From NCBI GenBank assembly GCA_036794825.1, contig DAIRGA010000033.1:1-55856 (forward strand): 55,856 nucleotides of DNA, given 5' to 3'. The position numbers and the translations under genes are program-made. This DNA comes from RZYY01 sp036794825 (GTDB lineage: Bacteria > Bacteroidota > Bacteroidia > Bacteroidales > 4484-276). Of this stretch, positions 17,935 to 27,535 are shown piece after piece. The notes below the pieces were generated by a model. It was not told the DNA's origin. It saw only the letters and a list, made by a program, of their open reading frames with translations, and made no database searches. Position 1 is the first letter of the stretch. The number at the start of each line of letters is the position of its first letter.

Positions 17935-20900
17935 ATGAAAAACCTTAACAGAAAAATTTCAATTACATTGATTCTGAGCATGTTATCAGCATCATTAATC
18001 TTCTTTTCCAACGCTGGAATCGCACAGGAAAGAAACGTTCTGATGAACGAAACGTTTGATTATTCAGTGGGTACACTTCCTCCGGGTTGGTCGGTAATTG
18101 GTAACGGAGCATCCAGTTGGGGTGTATACAATAGTAATTCTGCTGGCGGTACTTCTCCTCAAATGCAGTTTTACTACGCTCCGAGTTTCGTTGGTGAAAG
18201 CCGGTTAATGACCCATGTTCTGAATTCAGGCGCAGAAACAACATTCAAATTAAGCCTGAATATTTTTTTCTATTATTATGGTTTATCACACACCATTAAA
18301 ATCGGATATTCAACTGATAACGGGGCTACCTGGACTGACTTCTGGCAGCAGGTTTGCACAAGTAATTATGGCCCTCAATCAGACGAGCACACTTTTAATA
18401 TCCCCGCAAACACCAATTTCAGACTGGGGTTTTATTATTCCGGTGATAACTATAACATCTATGATTATAATCTTGATAACGTTAAAGTTGAAGTGGGCGG
18501 TGGCGTGCCGCCTGTACCGCCACTCTTGATCGAAACGTTTAATTATTCAGTGGGTACGCTTCCACCAGGTTGGTCGGTAATGGGTAGTGGAGCATCCAGT
18601 TGGGGTATATACAATAATAACTCTGCTGGCGGTGCATCACCCCAAATGAGGTTGTACTACGATCCGAGTTTCGTCGGTGAAAGCCGGTTAATGACCCATG
18701 TTCTGAATTCAGGCGCCGCAACAACACTCAAATTAAGCCTGAATATTTTTTTCAATTATTATGGTTTAGCACACACGTTAAAAATCGGATATTCAACCGA
18801 TGACGGCGCTACCTGGACCGACTTCTGGCAGCAGGTTTGTACAAGTAATTATGGCCCTAAAATAGACGAGCACACTTTTAATATCCCCGCAAACACCAAT
18901 TTCAGACTGGGGTTTTATTATTCCGGCGATAACTATAACATTTGGGATTATAATCTTGATAACGTAAAAGTTGAATCTGTTGTAACCCCGGTACCACTTT
19001 CGGGTATTTATTACATTCCTACCGGCACGCCGGGTTATCCAACAATTTCTGCTGCCATTGAAGACCTGAACTTTCAAGGTGTAGGTGGAGGTGGAGTAAC
19101 TTTCCTGGTTGCTACGGGCTTCACTGAGTCTGTAACAGCGCCAATTCTTTTAACTGCAACAGGTACTGCAGGGAATACCATTGTATTTCAAAAGAATGGA
19201 GATGGAATCAATCCAAAAATCACACGTACCGATGCGGGTACAATAGCCACAACAGCGGTCGATGCCCAGGGTGATGGCATTATAATTATTCAGGGTTCTG
19301 ATTTTGTGACTTTTGACGGGATTGATGTGACTTCGCAAAATGAGGGAATAGAGTATGGCTATTATTTACGGAAGGCTAGTACTACAAATGCCTGTAAGAA
19401 TGTCACAATTAATAATTCCGTGGTTACTATGACAAAAGGAACGAGTCCTTATGTTTGCGGGATATACTCCTCAAATAATGATGATGCCTCATTACCCTCA
19501 AATGGAAACGGGATAACTGTAACATCCACAGATGGCCGGACAGAGAACCTGTTAATCATTGCAAATACTGTACAAAATACGCATTGCGGAATCAGATTAA
19601 GGGGGTTTAATCATACCGCATCTCCTTATCAGTTCCTGGACCAGAATAATATTGTCGGTCAATCAGGGGCTGGAAACATCATTCAAAATTTTGGAGGTGG
19701 GTCATCAGCACAACATACTAATGGGATTTATGTGATTTATCAGACAAATGCCAAAATGAATTTCAATATAGTAGACAATACTGCGGGAGGCGGGACTCCT
19801 TCAATTTCTAACTTACATGGAATTTATCTTAATGGAACAGTCGGAGGCGGGGATGTGCAAATTAACAACAATAGTGTTAAGCTGGCACAGGAATCACCAA
19901 ATTGGGTTTATAGTATTATAAACAACGCTGTTACATGTTCATCAATAGAAATAAAGAACAACCTGTTTAGCTTTGGGCAATATAAATCAACTGCTCCATC
20001 ATATATGATATATAACAGCAGTGCAACCAATAATGTAACTGTAACCGGAAATAGTAATCTTCCATTTACCAAATTCGCTTCTGGTAACCTTATCGGGTAC
20101 TATTGTGCTCCACTAATGACCCACCCAACCGGGGGGACTGTTGATATTTCCAATAATACTTTCTCTGACATCACCATGAACGGTGGCACTTTTACTGGAA
20201 TCAATCAATCAACATTTAACCAGGTAATAACCATTGCAAACAATAGTATCAGTAATCTGTCCAATACTGGTAATATCATTGGTATACTTCAGGGAAGGGG
20301 AATTGAAGGTTCAACTGTCAGTAATAATATTATTGAGAACTGGTCAGGAGGAGGAAATTTCACCGGTATAAGCGCCGGAAATCCTGCTTCTAACGGAGTA
20401 TCAGTGTATAATAACGTGGTTAGGGGAATAACCACCACAAATACAGGCTCCTCCTTGTATATTTATGGAATCTTAAGCACTTTCGGATCGCCCTGCAATA
20501 TTTATCAAAACAGGGTCTACAATCTTGAAGCAAATAATAGCAATGCAACCGTTTACGGCATCTTTGCCGGAAGCGCATTTGGAAATATCACCCATAATAT
20601 TTACAACAATTTTGTCAGCGACCTGAGAACACCCATAACCAATGCTTCCATCAACCTTGCCGGGATCGCGATTCTATTTGGAACAACCGCCAATGTCTTT
20701 TACAATACCGTTTATCTGAATGCCGTCAGCACAGGCGCTGTATTTGGAAGTGCAGCCCTTTATGCTGCCGGTAGTGCAGTAAATCCGGTACTCGATTTAC
20801 GAAACAACATTCTTGTAAATCTATCGGTTCCCAATGGTACAGGTGTAACTGCCGCCTATCGGAGAAGCAACAGCAACCTCACAAATTATTCGGTTAATTC

Positions 20901-22356
20901 CAATGCAAACTGCTTTTATGCCGGGCCGCTTGAAGATGCCACGCATGCCGTGTTTTTTGACGGTACAACAGCGTATGATCTTGCATCCTATAAAACTCTT
21001 GTAGGTCCGGTAAGAGATGCCGCTTCATTCCGAGAAATGCCGCCATTTGTGAACATTACTACCACACCCTATGACCTTCACATGTTAACAAATACACCTA
21101 CCTTGTGCAATGGCGGCGCATTGCCTGTTACCGCCCCGTTTTCTGTGGCTGTTGACTTTGACGGAGATTTTCGCTCCGCAACAACCCCGGATGTTGGTGC
21201 TGATGAGTTTGAGGTGCTTTCTGTTGTGCACAGTCTCAGCCTCCCGGCAGGATGGAGTGGAGTTTCCAGTTATCTGGTTCCTTCTCAGCCTGCAATGGAA
21301 GATGTATTTGCGCCAATCGCAAATGAATTGATAATTGCACAGACTATGTCCGGAGTCTATTATCCCGGCCAAAACATCAACACCATTGGAAACTGGCTAA
21401 GCCATTCTGCTTACAAAGTGAAAACCAGCGCTGCATGTCAATTGGAGATCACAGGGGAGTACGAAACCAATCTGGCTGTGCAACTTAACACAGGCTGGAA
21501 CCTGTTGCCAGTGGTTTCTGCCGATGGCGCCGATCCTGGTGATCTCTTCCAACCAGTAAATGGATTTGTAATAGCAAAAGATGTCGCCGGAACCGGCGTC
21601 TACTGGCCGCAGTACAACATCAACTCCATGGGGAACATTTTACCGGGAAAAGCTTATGGTGTTTTGATGACAGCCCCCGGAGTAGTGGATTTTACGGGGA
21701 TGAAGAGTTCCATAAACCTGACAGTCCCGCATATGCGGGATCAAAACCTGTCAGGTTTGGAAATCACTCCCACCCCTTCCACCCACACCATCGCCATCCT
21801 CCCCGAAGCGCTCAAAAGTATTGAACAGGGAGCCATAATTGGCGGATATGACCAGGCAGGCAACTGCTTCGGCGCATCGGTTTACAACAGCGAAACCATC
21901 TGCCTGCAAGTCTTTGGTGACGATCATACAACAGTAGAAAAAGATGGATTTTATGAAGGAGAACTGATCTTCTTCAAAAACCTGTCAGGTCTTGGAGACC
22001 TGATAGGTTTAGAACCCATCTTTGACCCATACCTCCCCCAATCCGACGGCCTCTTCACAGTGAATGGCCTTTCAGCTGTTACCGGCTTTGAAACCATCAC
22101 TGGCACTGGCAATGATGGTTTTGGAACGGAACTAAGCATTTATCCCAATCCAACCACCGGCTTGCTCAATATTGCCGGTTTGAAAGCAGGCGCTGTAATT
22201 ACAATCAGCGATATTCACGGACAAAAGATACTGTTTGAATCAAACTGGTCAGATCAATCGGGAACTATTGACCTTGGCGGCTTTGCTCCCGGGGTCTACT
22301 TTATCAAAATCCAATTCAGCGGAGAAGTCATGTTCAGGAAGATAGTCCTGAAGTAG
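17935..22356 (+). CDS. T9SS cargo with tandem choice-of-anchor J domains and a parallel beta-helix
   Basis: This 1473-residue secreted protein has a signal peptide (to about 30, 'NAGIAQ'), two nearly identical choice-of-anchor J domains in tandem (about 38-190 and 200-350), a long right-handed beta-helix region with many 'NN.I..' turns (about 360-1070), a choice-of-anchor Q-like end ('DVGADEFEV'), a further beta-rich region and a T9SS type A sorting domain ('LSIYPNPTTG'). The anchor J modules are related to the N-terminus of the product of the gene at 8102. Beta-helix proteins of this kind are often polysaccharide lyases or adhesins; no catalytic residues can be assigned. Palindromic repeats are embedded in frame near the 3' end (21725-22010). 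It is the last gene before a strong terminator. Confidence 0.83.
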   Translation: MKNLNRKISITLILSMLSASLIFFSNAGIAQERNVLMNETFDYSVGTLPPGWSVIGNGASSWGVYNSNSAGGTSPQMQFYYAPSFVGESRLMTHVLNSGAETTFKLSLNIFFYYYGLSHTIKIGYSTDNGATWTDFWQQVCTSNYGPQSDEHTFNIPANTNFRLGFYYSGDNYNIYDYNLDNVKVEVGGGVPPVPPLLIETFNYSVGTLPPGWSVMGSGASSWGIYNNNSAGGASPQMRLYYDPSFVGESRLMTHVLNSGAATTLKLSLNIFFNYYGLAHTLKIGYSTDDGATWTDFWQQVCTSNYGPKIDEHTFNIPANTNFRLGFYYSGDNYNIWDYNLDNVKVESVVTPVPLSGIYYIPTGTPGYPTISAAIEDLNFQGVGGGGVTFLVATGFTESVTAPILLTATGTAGNTIVFQKNGDGINPKITRTDAGTIATTAVDAQGDGIIIIQGSDFVTFDGIDVTSQNEGIEYGYYLRKASTTNACKNVTINNSVVTMTKGTSPYVCGIYSSNNDDASLPSNGNGITVTSTDGRTENLLIIANTVQNTHCGIRLRGFNHTASPYQFLDQNNIVGQSGAGNIIQNFGGGSSAQHTNGIYVIYQTNAKMNFNIVDNTAGGGTPSISNLHGIYLNGTVGGGDVQINNNSVKLAQESPNWVYSIINNAVTCSSIEIKNNLFSFGQYKSTAPSYMIYNSSATNNVTVTGNSNLPFTKFASGNLIGYYCAPLMTHPTGGTVDISNNTFSDITMNGGTFTGINQSTFNQVITIANNSISNLSNTGNIIGILQGRGIEGSTVSNNIIENWSGGGNFTGISAGNPASNGVSVYNNVVRGITTTNTGSSLYIYGILSTFGSPCNIYQNRVYNLEANNSNATVYGIFAGSAFGNITHNIYNNFVSDLRTPITNASINLAGIAILFGTTANVFYNTVYLNAVSTGAVFGSAALYAAGSAVNPVLDLRNNILVNLSVPNGTGVTAAYRRSNSNLTNYSVNSNANCFYAGPLEDATHAVFFDGTTAYDLASYKTLVGPVRDAASFREMPPFVNITTTPYDLHMLTNTPTLCNGGALPVTAPFSVAVDFDGDFRSATTPDVGADEFEVLSVVHSLSLPAGWSGVSSYLVPSQPAMEDVFAPIANELIIAQTMSGVYYPGQNINTIGNWLSHSAYKVKTSAACQLEITGEYETNLAVQLNTGWNLLPVVSADGADPGDLFQPVNGFVIAKDVAGTGVYWPQYNINSMGNILPGKAYGVLMTAPGVVDFTGMKSSINLTVPHMRDQNLSGLEITPTPSTHTIAILPEALKSIEQGAIIGGYDQAGNCFGASVYNSETICLQVFGDDHTTVEKDGFYEGELIFFKNLSGLGDLIGLEPIFDPYLPQSDGLFTVNGLSAVTGFETITGTGNDGFGTELSIYPNPTTGLLNIAGLKAGAVITISDIHGQKILFESNWSDQSGTIDLGGFAPGVYFIKIQFSGEVMFRKIVLK
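18049..18976 (+). repeat. in-frame tandem duplication of the anchor J module
   Basis: The 445-bp segment 18049-18493 is repeated at 18532-18976, offset by 483 bp (161 codons), with only scattered substitutions and no frameshift. A third relative lies at about 8208-8646 in the adhesin gene. The high DNA identity points to a recent duplication within the gene. Confidence 0.9.
21725..22010. repeat. palindromic repeats embedded in coding sequence
   Basis: A perfect 16-bp palindrome TCCCGCATATGCGGGA (21725-21740) is followed by AAAACCTGTCAGGTTT (21743-21758). A second element at 21978-22010 forms a hairpin of AAACCTGTCAGGTC and GACCTGATAGGTTT (13 of 14 paired) around a 5-nt loop. The AACCTGTCAGGTT core is typical of mobile intergenic palindromes. 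Here it is read in frame as NLSG and NLSGLGDLIG. Confidence 0.7.
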
Positions 22357-22382
22357 GTTATATATAATGTTAGGTTTTAAAT

Positions 22383-22418
22383 ACCCGGTCGGCGTGAGCA
22401 GGATCGGGTTTTTTTTAT
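22383..22418 (+). terminator. rho-independent terminator of the cargo gene cluster
   Basis: Stem ACCCGGTC (22383-22390) pairs with GATCGGGT (22402-22409) through one G-T pair, and a run of eight T follows. It lies 27 bp after the stop of the beta-helix gene. Confidence 0.8.
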
Positions 22419-22486
22419 TTTCCCTATTGAACACACAGAATCACCAATCTTCTCCTGAATAGCTGCAATTAACCAAACCCGGGTAG

Positions 22487-23074
22487 CTCTACCGGCTGCC
22501 GGAGATCAAAGCGCTGGCTGATTTTGCACACGCCAACAATATGTACCTCCACATGGACGGCGCCCGCATAGCCAACGCTGCCGTGGCGCTGGGCTGCACC
22601 TTTGCGGAGATGACAACCGGCTGCGGTGTGGATGTGCTGTCGTTTGGCGGCGCCAAAAACGGGCTGATGTTTGGCGAGGCTGTGGTGTTCCTCAATAAGC
22701 AACTTGCCGAGGGATTCCAGTACAGCCGCAAACAGGGGATGCAGCTCGCCAGCAAGATGCGCTTCATCACCGCGCAGTTCATCACCTACCTCGAAAATGA
22801 CCTCTGGAAACGTAACGCCGCCAATGCCAACCGGATGGCACGATTACCCGGCGAGTTGCTGCAGGCGGTCGAAGGCATCCGGCTGAGCAGGCCAGTGGAA
22901 GCCAACGGCGTCTTTGCCATCATGCCCGAAACGCTTATTCCCCGCCTGCAACAAGAGTATTTCTTCCACATCTGGAACGAATCCAAAAACGAAGTCCGGC
23001 TCATGTGCTCCTTCGACACCACCGAAGAGGACGTCCGCGGCCTGGTGGAGGCAGCAAAGAGGCTGGTGGGGTAG
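22487..23074 (+). pseudogene. 5'-truncated copy of the threonine aldolase gene
   Basis: This segment matches 2640-3227 over its whole 588 bp with no insertion or deletion. The encoded 195 residues differ from the intact enzyme at about 12 positions. It keeps the HMDGAR motif and the PLP lysine (SFGGAKNG) but lacks the first 154 residues, including the N-terminal part of the PLP domain and the substrate site. An in-frame TAG stands immediately before the homology starts. An internal ATG at 22541 leaves a 177-codon open frame, but such a fragment is unlikely to fold as an aldolase. Homology stops exactly at the stop codon on the 3' side. The open frame and mild substitutions suggest a fairly recent partial duplication. 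Confidence 0.85.
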
Positions 23075-23240
23075 GGGGGAAGATTAGACTCCTTTTAGCA
23101 ACTGAAGTTTCCCACTTCTGAAACCATTGCAGAGTTTGGGTTTTGCTTTGAGCATTATGATATTAAAATCGCTCATAAGTATTGTCATGACTTCGACAAT
23201 GCGTCACTGGTGGGCTAAAGCCCGGCAAGTGTTTGGTTTT

Positions 23241-23272
23241 CAATTGCCCCGACCTTAAGGCCGGGGCAATTG
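23241..23272. terminator. near-perfect palindrome, possible bidirectional terminator
   Basis: CAATTGCCCCGACCTT is followed directly by AAGGCCGGGGCAATTG, complementary at 15 of 16 positions with no required loop. It lies between the aldolase fragment and the convergent adhesin paralogue. No long T-run follows, so it may instead be a mobile palindromic repeat. The preceding 'gggctaaagcccg' also forms a small hairpin. Confidence 0.5.
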
Positions 23273-23290
23273 ATGTCCGTCAAAGCTTCA

Positions 23291-25015
23291 TCAATCTAAC
23301 ACCACCACCTTGCGGATTTCGCTGCCTGCCAGTGTTTCGATCCTGAGGATGAAGACCCCTTTTGGCTGCCCGGTGAGGTTGAGGATGAAGTTACGGGCAT
23401 CGGGTGCATGCACTGCAACCTGTTTCCCGGTGTGATCCAGAACTTTGATTTTCAGGATCGGCGATGGCGACTGAATGGTAAATTGCCCGGATGACGGGTT
23501 GGGGAAGATACTCAGTTGGCTGGCCGGCTGATCGGCGATGCTTACGGGTAGTTTCTCCAGCAGGTTGGACTCTGCCATTGCTGATTTCACTCCGTTGGTA
23601 TATTCGGCCTCCACTGCAAACTGGTAGAATCCGGCGCCGAGGTTCGCCCATTCGGTGTCAATATAGGTTGTGTCGCTTACCGGATTGGTGTTGATCTGCT
23701 CCCAGTCGGCTACACCGGCCGGTCTGCGGTAGATATTGTAATGTTGAAAGGCTCTTCCGTCCGGAATCATGAAAGCCATTTCCGGAATATCCGGTTCGGC
23801 GGTTTTTGATGGTTCGACAGGCTCGCAGATGAAAGTTATAGTCTTCGAATCCGTATTCACCATATAAGCCTGGCTGTCAGTAAATTCCCGCGGGATGGAT
23901 TCCTCGTATATCAAGCCTGCTGCGCGGATGAAGATGTTTCCATGCAACGGCGGGGCGGTAACGTTTTCGAGCGGGTAGTATGCCCCCATGCCGTTGCTCC
24001 ATTGCGTCATCGGTTGCCAGATCCAGGGCTCGCCCACGCCGTCGTCGTAACCAACCACGGTATAATTGGAGTAGCCCGATATGCCGAAGAAGAAGCCGTT
24101 GGGCGCATATACCGGCGAGGGCAGGTTGAAGGTGTTCCAGCCCAGTGAGTTCTGGACATTGCCCTGCACAAACAGAACGTTGGCCGGGTTTGGCGAACCA
24201 TCGGCGTTCAGACCGAGCACGGTAACCATCACCTGCGGCGATGGCGGATATCCTCCCGACTGACTGGTAAACCAGGTAACCGCGTTGACAATGGAGTTAT
24301 ACCTCCATGCCGAACCGATGAGGATGTTGGGCGCGCCGGTAGTGATGAGATTTCCGGCCAACTGACCATCATCGTAGCGGAAGATTTTCGGGAAGGGAAC
24401 GCCGGCGCCGTACCAGTTGAGCTGGGCATAGCCTCCGGTTTCAGTGGCGGTGAGGAGGTGGGGTGGGGGTGCATTTTCCAGAATGGTAACCGGATCGAGC
24501 GTCAGGGGAATATCGCCGACCTGAACCACTGCGAAGTAGGTTTGATAACCGGCGAGGGAAATAGTCATCTCGTAGGAGGTCAATCCCCAGATTTCGCCAA
24601 AGCTGAATTCTCCGGCGGCATTGGTGGTGGTTTCGTAGGAGTCAATTCCAGCCAGTTTCACCAGAGCGCAATCGGCGGGTGTCTGTGTGTCGCTTTTCAA
24701 CACGCTGCCTGTGAGCGAAACCATCGGTCGCGGGAGGAGAAAAACATCCGGTAATACTATCGTGTTGCCAGGAGTGAGGGCTATATTTTGGGTAACATCA
24801 ATGTAACCATATTTGGAGAAGGTGATCTTCAGGTTGTTGCCGGCCATTGTGTAGGGCGATACATAGATACCCTCAAAGTTGGTAAAGATGACCGCAGCAG
24901 CTCCGGGAAAATCAGGGTGTTCGATTTCTACTTTGGCATCTTCCACGCCTTGGTAATTGTGCTGGTAAAGCACTTTGCCCGAAAGATGACCCAACCCGCT
25001 GCCGGTTTCAAACAT
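23291..25015 (-). repeat. 1.7-kb inverted repeat, copy 2
   Basis: This is the 3' part of the minus-strand adhesin gene, pairing with 11231-12958 on the plus strand. Lengths differ by only 3 bp. The remainder of the two genes is homologous but much more diverged. Confidence 0.8.
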
Positions 25016-27391
25016 CAGGCTGGTTACAGGGTAACTGGCTACATAGGCCATGTGCGTCAGATTGTTAGGGTCAATGGTGGTGTACCAGTTGTCGTAACCG
25101 TTCCGCAGCGGCCCGGATTCGATGTATTCGTACGCAAAAAGCGCATTGTCAACGATGAAGGGATCGCCGCCCTCGTAGTAATAAACCATCACCGCAAGGC
25201 TGTTACTTCCTGTATAAACAAAGGGCTGGGTGAGGTTGATGTTAGCCCGCCGGATTCCCTGGATGAAATTCACCTGCCCGTCGAAGACCAGCGTCATTTC
25301 TGATGCCGGGATAGCGCCGCTGTCGAAGGTCTGCTTGTCGGTTTGCGTCATCCAGACTTTGATTTTGCGGGATGGCATATAGGTTCCCATGGCAGTATAA
25401 TAGCTCAATCGGGTGATGATCCCTCCGGTGTTGAGTTCGGCTGGATAGTAGAGACATTCGTGCAGGCTGGCGCCTCTGTAATCATCAAAGTTTATCGGAT
25501 AGAGATAATAATAAGGCGTTTGCTGTGTAGGAGGGTAGGTTCCGATGTTTTTCACTACCACCGAATTGCCAATCACTTCCACTTCGAGGGGAGTACTGGT
25601 GTTGTTCTGCGGATTCATATCTTCGCCGTAAACCACCCGAGAATAAAGGTTGTAAACGCCGGTTTCGGGGATGGTAACGGGGATGGTAAAAGTTGCATTT
25701 TCACCCGATCCAATAGCTGTGCCGGTCACGCTGCCATACACCATTTCCTGGCCGTTGACCAGTGCGCAGGCTTTCACCTGGTAAGCGCCGGCAGCAACAT
25801 TCATCAGTCCGGAGTTGCCAACAACGGCGGTAAAGTTGTTGACGCTGTTTTCGTAAAATATGTCGTTGCCGGTAAAAGATATTGCCATCAGGTCTTTCTC
25901 CACCGTAACTTTGACCGATCCCAGCACATCGTCTATCACACCGGGCCAGCACCAGAGCGAGTTGAACTGAAATCCTATGTAAAACATGCTTCCATTGGTC
26001 AGGCCAAGGGAGCTCAGGTCGTAGCTTTTTTCGCTCCAGGTGATCGGGGGATCGGTAATCACATCAAATGGTGTAAAGTTGGAAACCTGGTCGCCAGTAG
26101 TCGAGAGGCAAATCCGCCAGGTCTGCCCGTTTTGGTTGGCCAGCCGCTTGATGAAAAATTTGAAGACATCGCCGTCCTGCCATACCATCTTTGGGGTGAT
26201 GAGCCAGTCGTTGTAGCCAATCTGGCCGGGGCTTCCGGCATAAGTATCCAGCCCGGCAGCGGCAATTCCCGTATGCGGTACGGTCTGACCGGTTGGAGCA
26301 TCGGTTACATTCCGGTACCAACCATCGCCGTCGTTGTTGATGTCGTAAACCTTCCAGCCCAGCGGAGGGAACAATTCACCTTCAAAACCCTCTCTCAGCA
26401 CCCCGAATCTCAATCCCCGTCCTGAGAGTTGGCAAGTACGGCCTCCCGGCACAGACTGATCTGCCTGAAACGTCAATGTTGCTTCCACCAGTCCGGGATC
26501 GGTGGGTAAAAACTGAATGTCAATCCATTCGCTTTCGCCTGGGCCGAGGTTGACCGGAAAAGTTGCGTTGAGCAGGGTGTAGTGATCGTCGGTGATTTCT
26601 GCGCCGGTAATTTCAAGATTTCCGCCGCCGATATTGATTACTTTTACCGTCATCACTGATGTCAGGGTTGCCTCTACCTCGCCAAAATACAGGGAGTCCG
26701 GGATAGTTTTAATTTCCGGGTTTACTGGTACATCCTCCAGGTCGAGAATGATGTTCGGGCGTTCTTCCAAAAGCGAACCTGCCGGCAGGTTATTAGGGTC
26801 GTAAGGCGTCTGGTCGTTGCGGGCGCCAAGGCACAAGGCGGGAGGCGACAATGCAGGCGTGCTCAGGAATTTGTCTTCCGGGCTGGTCCATCCGGGTTTT
26901 TTCTCAATAATGGTGATGAGAAGGTTGTCGGTATTGTTGTAAAAAAACGGCTCAACTTCGATGTAAGAGTAGGGTTCTCCTATGGTTACCACATAATTGC
27001 CGTCATAAACTTTGGTGGCGCTGCTGAGCGGAACAGAGGCAGTCAGCTCGCTCAGGCTGGTATGTGCCATCCACACCTCGACAATAAAATCGGGGTTGGG
27101 TGTAGTGCCAACATATTGGTACCCAATCCGCCAGATCCTTTTACCGCCAATGTTGATTTCGTTTTGCAGGTAGAGTGTTTGTGTGAAAGAGAAACCCCAC
27201 CAGGGCGCCAATGGCACCGACATGCTCGAATCGGTTCCGGTACCGATAACCACTGAGTTTTTCCCACTGTCCGGGTTTGCATCGCCGGCGATGGGTTTAC
27301 GGCTGTTGTCTTCCGCTTTAACAAGGAAGGTGAAGAGTAATGCTGCAACAAAAAGGGTTGCAATTCCTGAAATGGGTAAATGTTTCTTCAT
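23291..27391 (-). CDS. multidomain T9SS cargo protein, paralogue of the gene at 8102
   Basis: This 1366-residue secreted protein has a signal peptide (to about 26, 'FLVKAED'), a beta-rich N-terminal domain, a choice-of-anchor D/ASH-like domain ('IPDSLYFGEVEA', about 230-325), a choice-of-anchor J domain ('EGFEGELFPPLGW'), a CARDB-like domain, two carboxypeptidase regulatory-like domains, a fibronectin-like region and a T9SS type A sorting domain ('LSIFPNPSSGQF'). It lacks the N-terminal anchor J and CARDB modules found in the plus-strand paralogue. GC content is higher and even across the gene, so it is a plausible donor for the GC-rich 3' third of that paralogue. It converges on the aldolase fragment. 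A possible promoter with TACATTTG (27738-27731) and TTTG (27760-27757) would give a 340-nt leader containing the hairpin at 27536-27597. Confidence 0.85.
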   Translation of the reverse strand: MKKHLPISGIATLFVAALLFTFLVKAEDNSRKPIAGDANPDSGKNSVVIGTGTDSSMSVPLAPWWGFSFTQTLYLQNEINIGGKRIWRIGYQYVGTTPNPDFIVEVWMAHTSLSELTASVPLSSATKVYDGNYVVTIGEPYSYIEVEPFFYNNTDNLLITIIEKKPGWTSPEDKFLSTPALSPPALCLGARNDQTPYDPNNLPAGSLLEERPNIILDLEDVPVNPEIKTIPDSLYFGEVEATLTSVMTVKVINIGGGNLEITGAEITDDHYTLLNATFPVNLGPGESEWIDIQFLPTDPGLVEATLTFQADQSVPGGRTCQLSGRGLRFGVLREGFEGELFPPLGWKVYDINNDGDGWYRNVTDAPTGQTVPHTGIAAAGLDTYAGSPGQIGYNDWLITPKMVWQDGDVFKFFIKRLANQNGQTWRICLSTTGDQVSNFTPFDVITDPPITWSEKSYDLSSLGLTNGSMFYIGFQFNSLWCWPGVIDDVLGSVKVTVEKDLMAISFTGNDIFYENSVNNFTAVVGNSGLMNVAAGAYQVKACALVNGQEMVYGSVTGTAIGSGENATFTIPVTIPETGVYNLYSRVVYGEDMNPQNNTSTPLEVEVIGNSVVVKNIGTYPPTQQTPYYYLYPINFDDYRGASLHECLYYPAELNTGGIITRLSYYTAMGTYMPSRKIKVWMTQTDKQTFDSGAIPASEMTLVFDGQVNFIQGIRRANINLTQPFVYTGSNSLAVMVYYYEGGDPFIVDNALFAYEYIESGPLRNGYDNWYTTIDPNNLTHMAYVASYPVTSLMFETGSGLGHLSGKVLYQHNYQGVEDAKVEIEHPDFPGAAAVIFTNFEGIYVSPYTMAGNNLKITFSKYGYIDVTQNIALTPGNTIVLPDVFLLPRPMVSLTGSVLKSDTQTPADCALVKLAGIDSYETTTNAAGEFSFGEIWGLTSYEMTISLAGYQTYFAVVQVGDIPLTLDPVTILENAPPPHLLTATETGGYAQLNWYGAGVPFPKIFRYDDGQLAGNLITTGAPNILIGSAWRYNSIVNAVTWFTSQSGGYPPSPQVMVTVLGLNADGSPNPANVLFVQGNVQNSLGWNTFNLPSPVYAPNGFFFGISGYSNYTVVGYDDGVGEPWIWQPMTQWSNGMGAYYPLENVTAPPLHGNIFIRAAGLIYEESIPREFTDSQAYMVNTDSKTITFICEPVEPSKTAEPDIPEMAFMIPDGRAFQHYNIYRRPAGVADWEQINTNPVSDTTYIDTEWANLGAGFYQFAVEAEYTNGVKSAMAESNLLEKLPVSIADQPASQLSIFPNPSSGQFTIQSPSPILKIKVLDHTGKQVAVHAPDARNFILNLTGQPKGVFILRIETLAGSEIRKVVVLD

Positions 27392-27535
27392 AGTTCAACA
27401 ATTTTGATGGATAAAAATTGAAGTTTCGAATAGGAATAAATATTTGATTATCAACGTAATAGTCTAATTCTAAGTTTATGAATGGTTGATTTGCAGTACA
27501 TTATGATTTTCATGCTGACTTAGTACCAGTGAAAT

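Noticed and set aside
25343..26425. A 360-codon open frame on the plus strand
   Set aside because: It is antisense to the adhesin paralogue, has no recognisable domain, and is explained by the GC-rich codon usage of the opposite strand.
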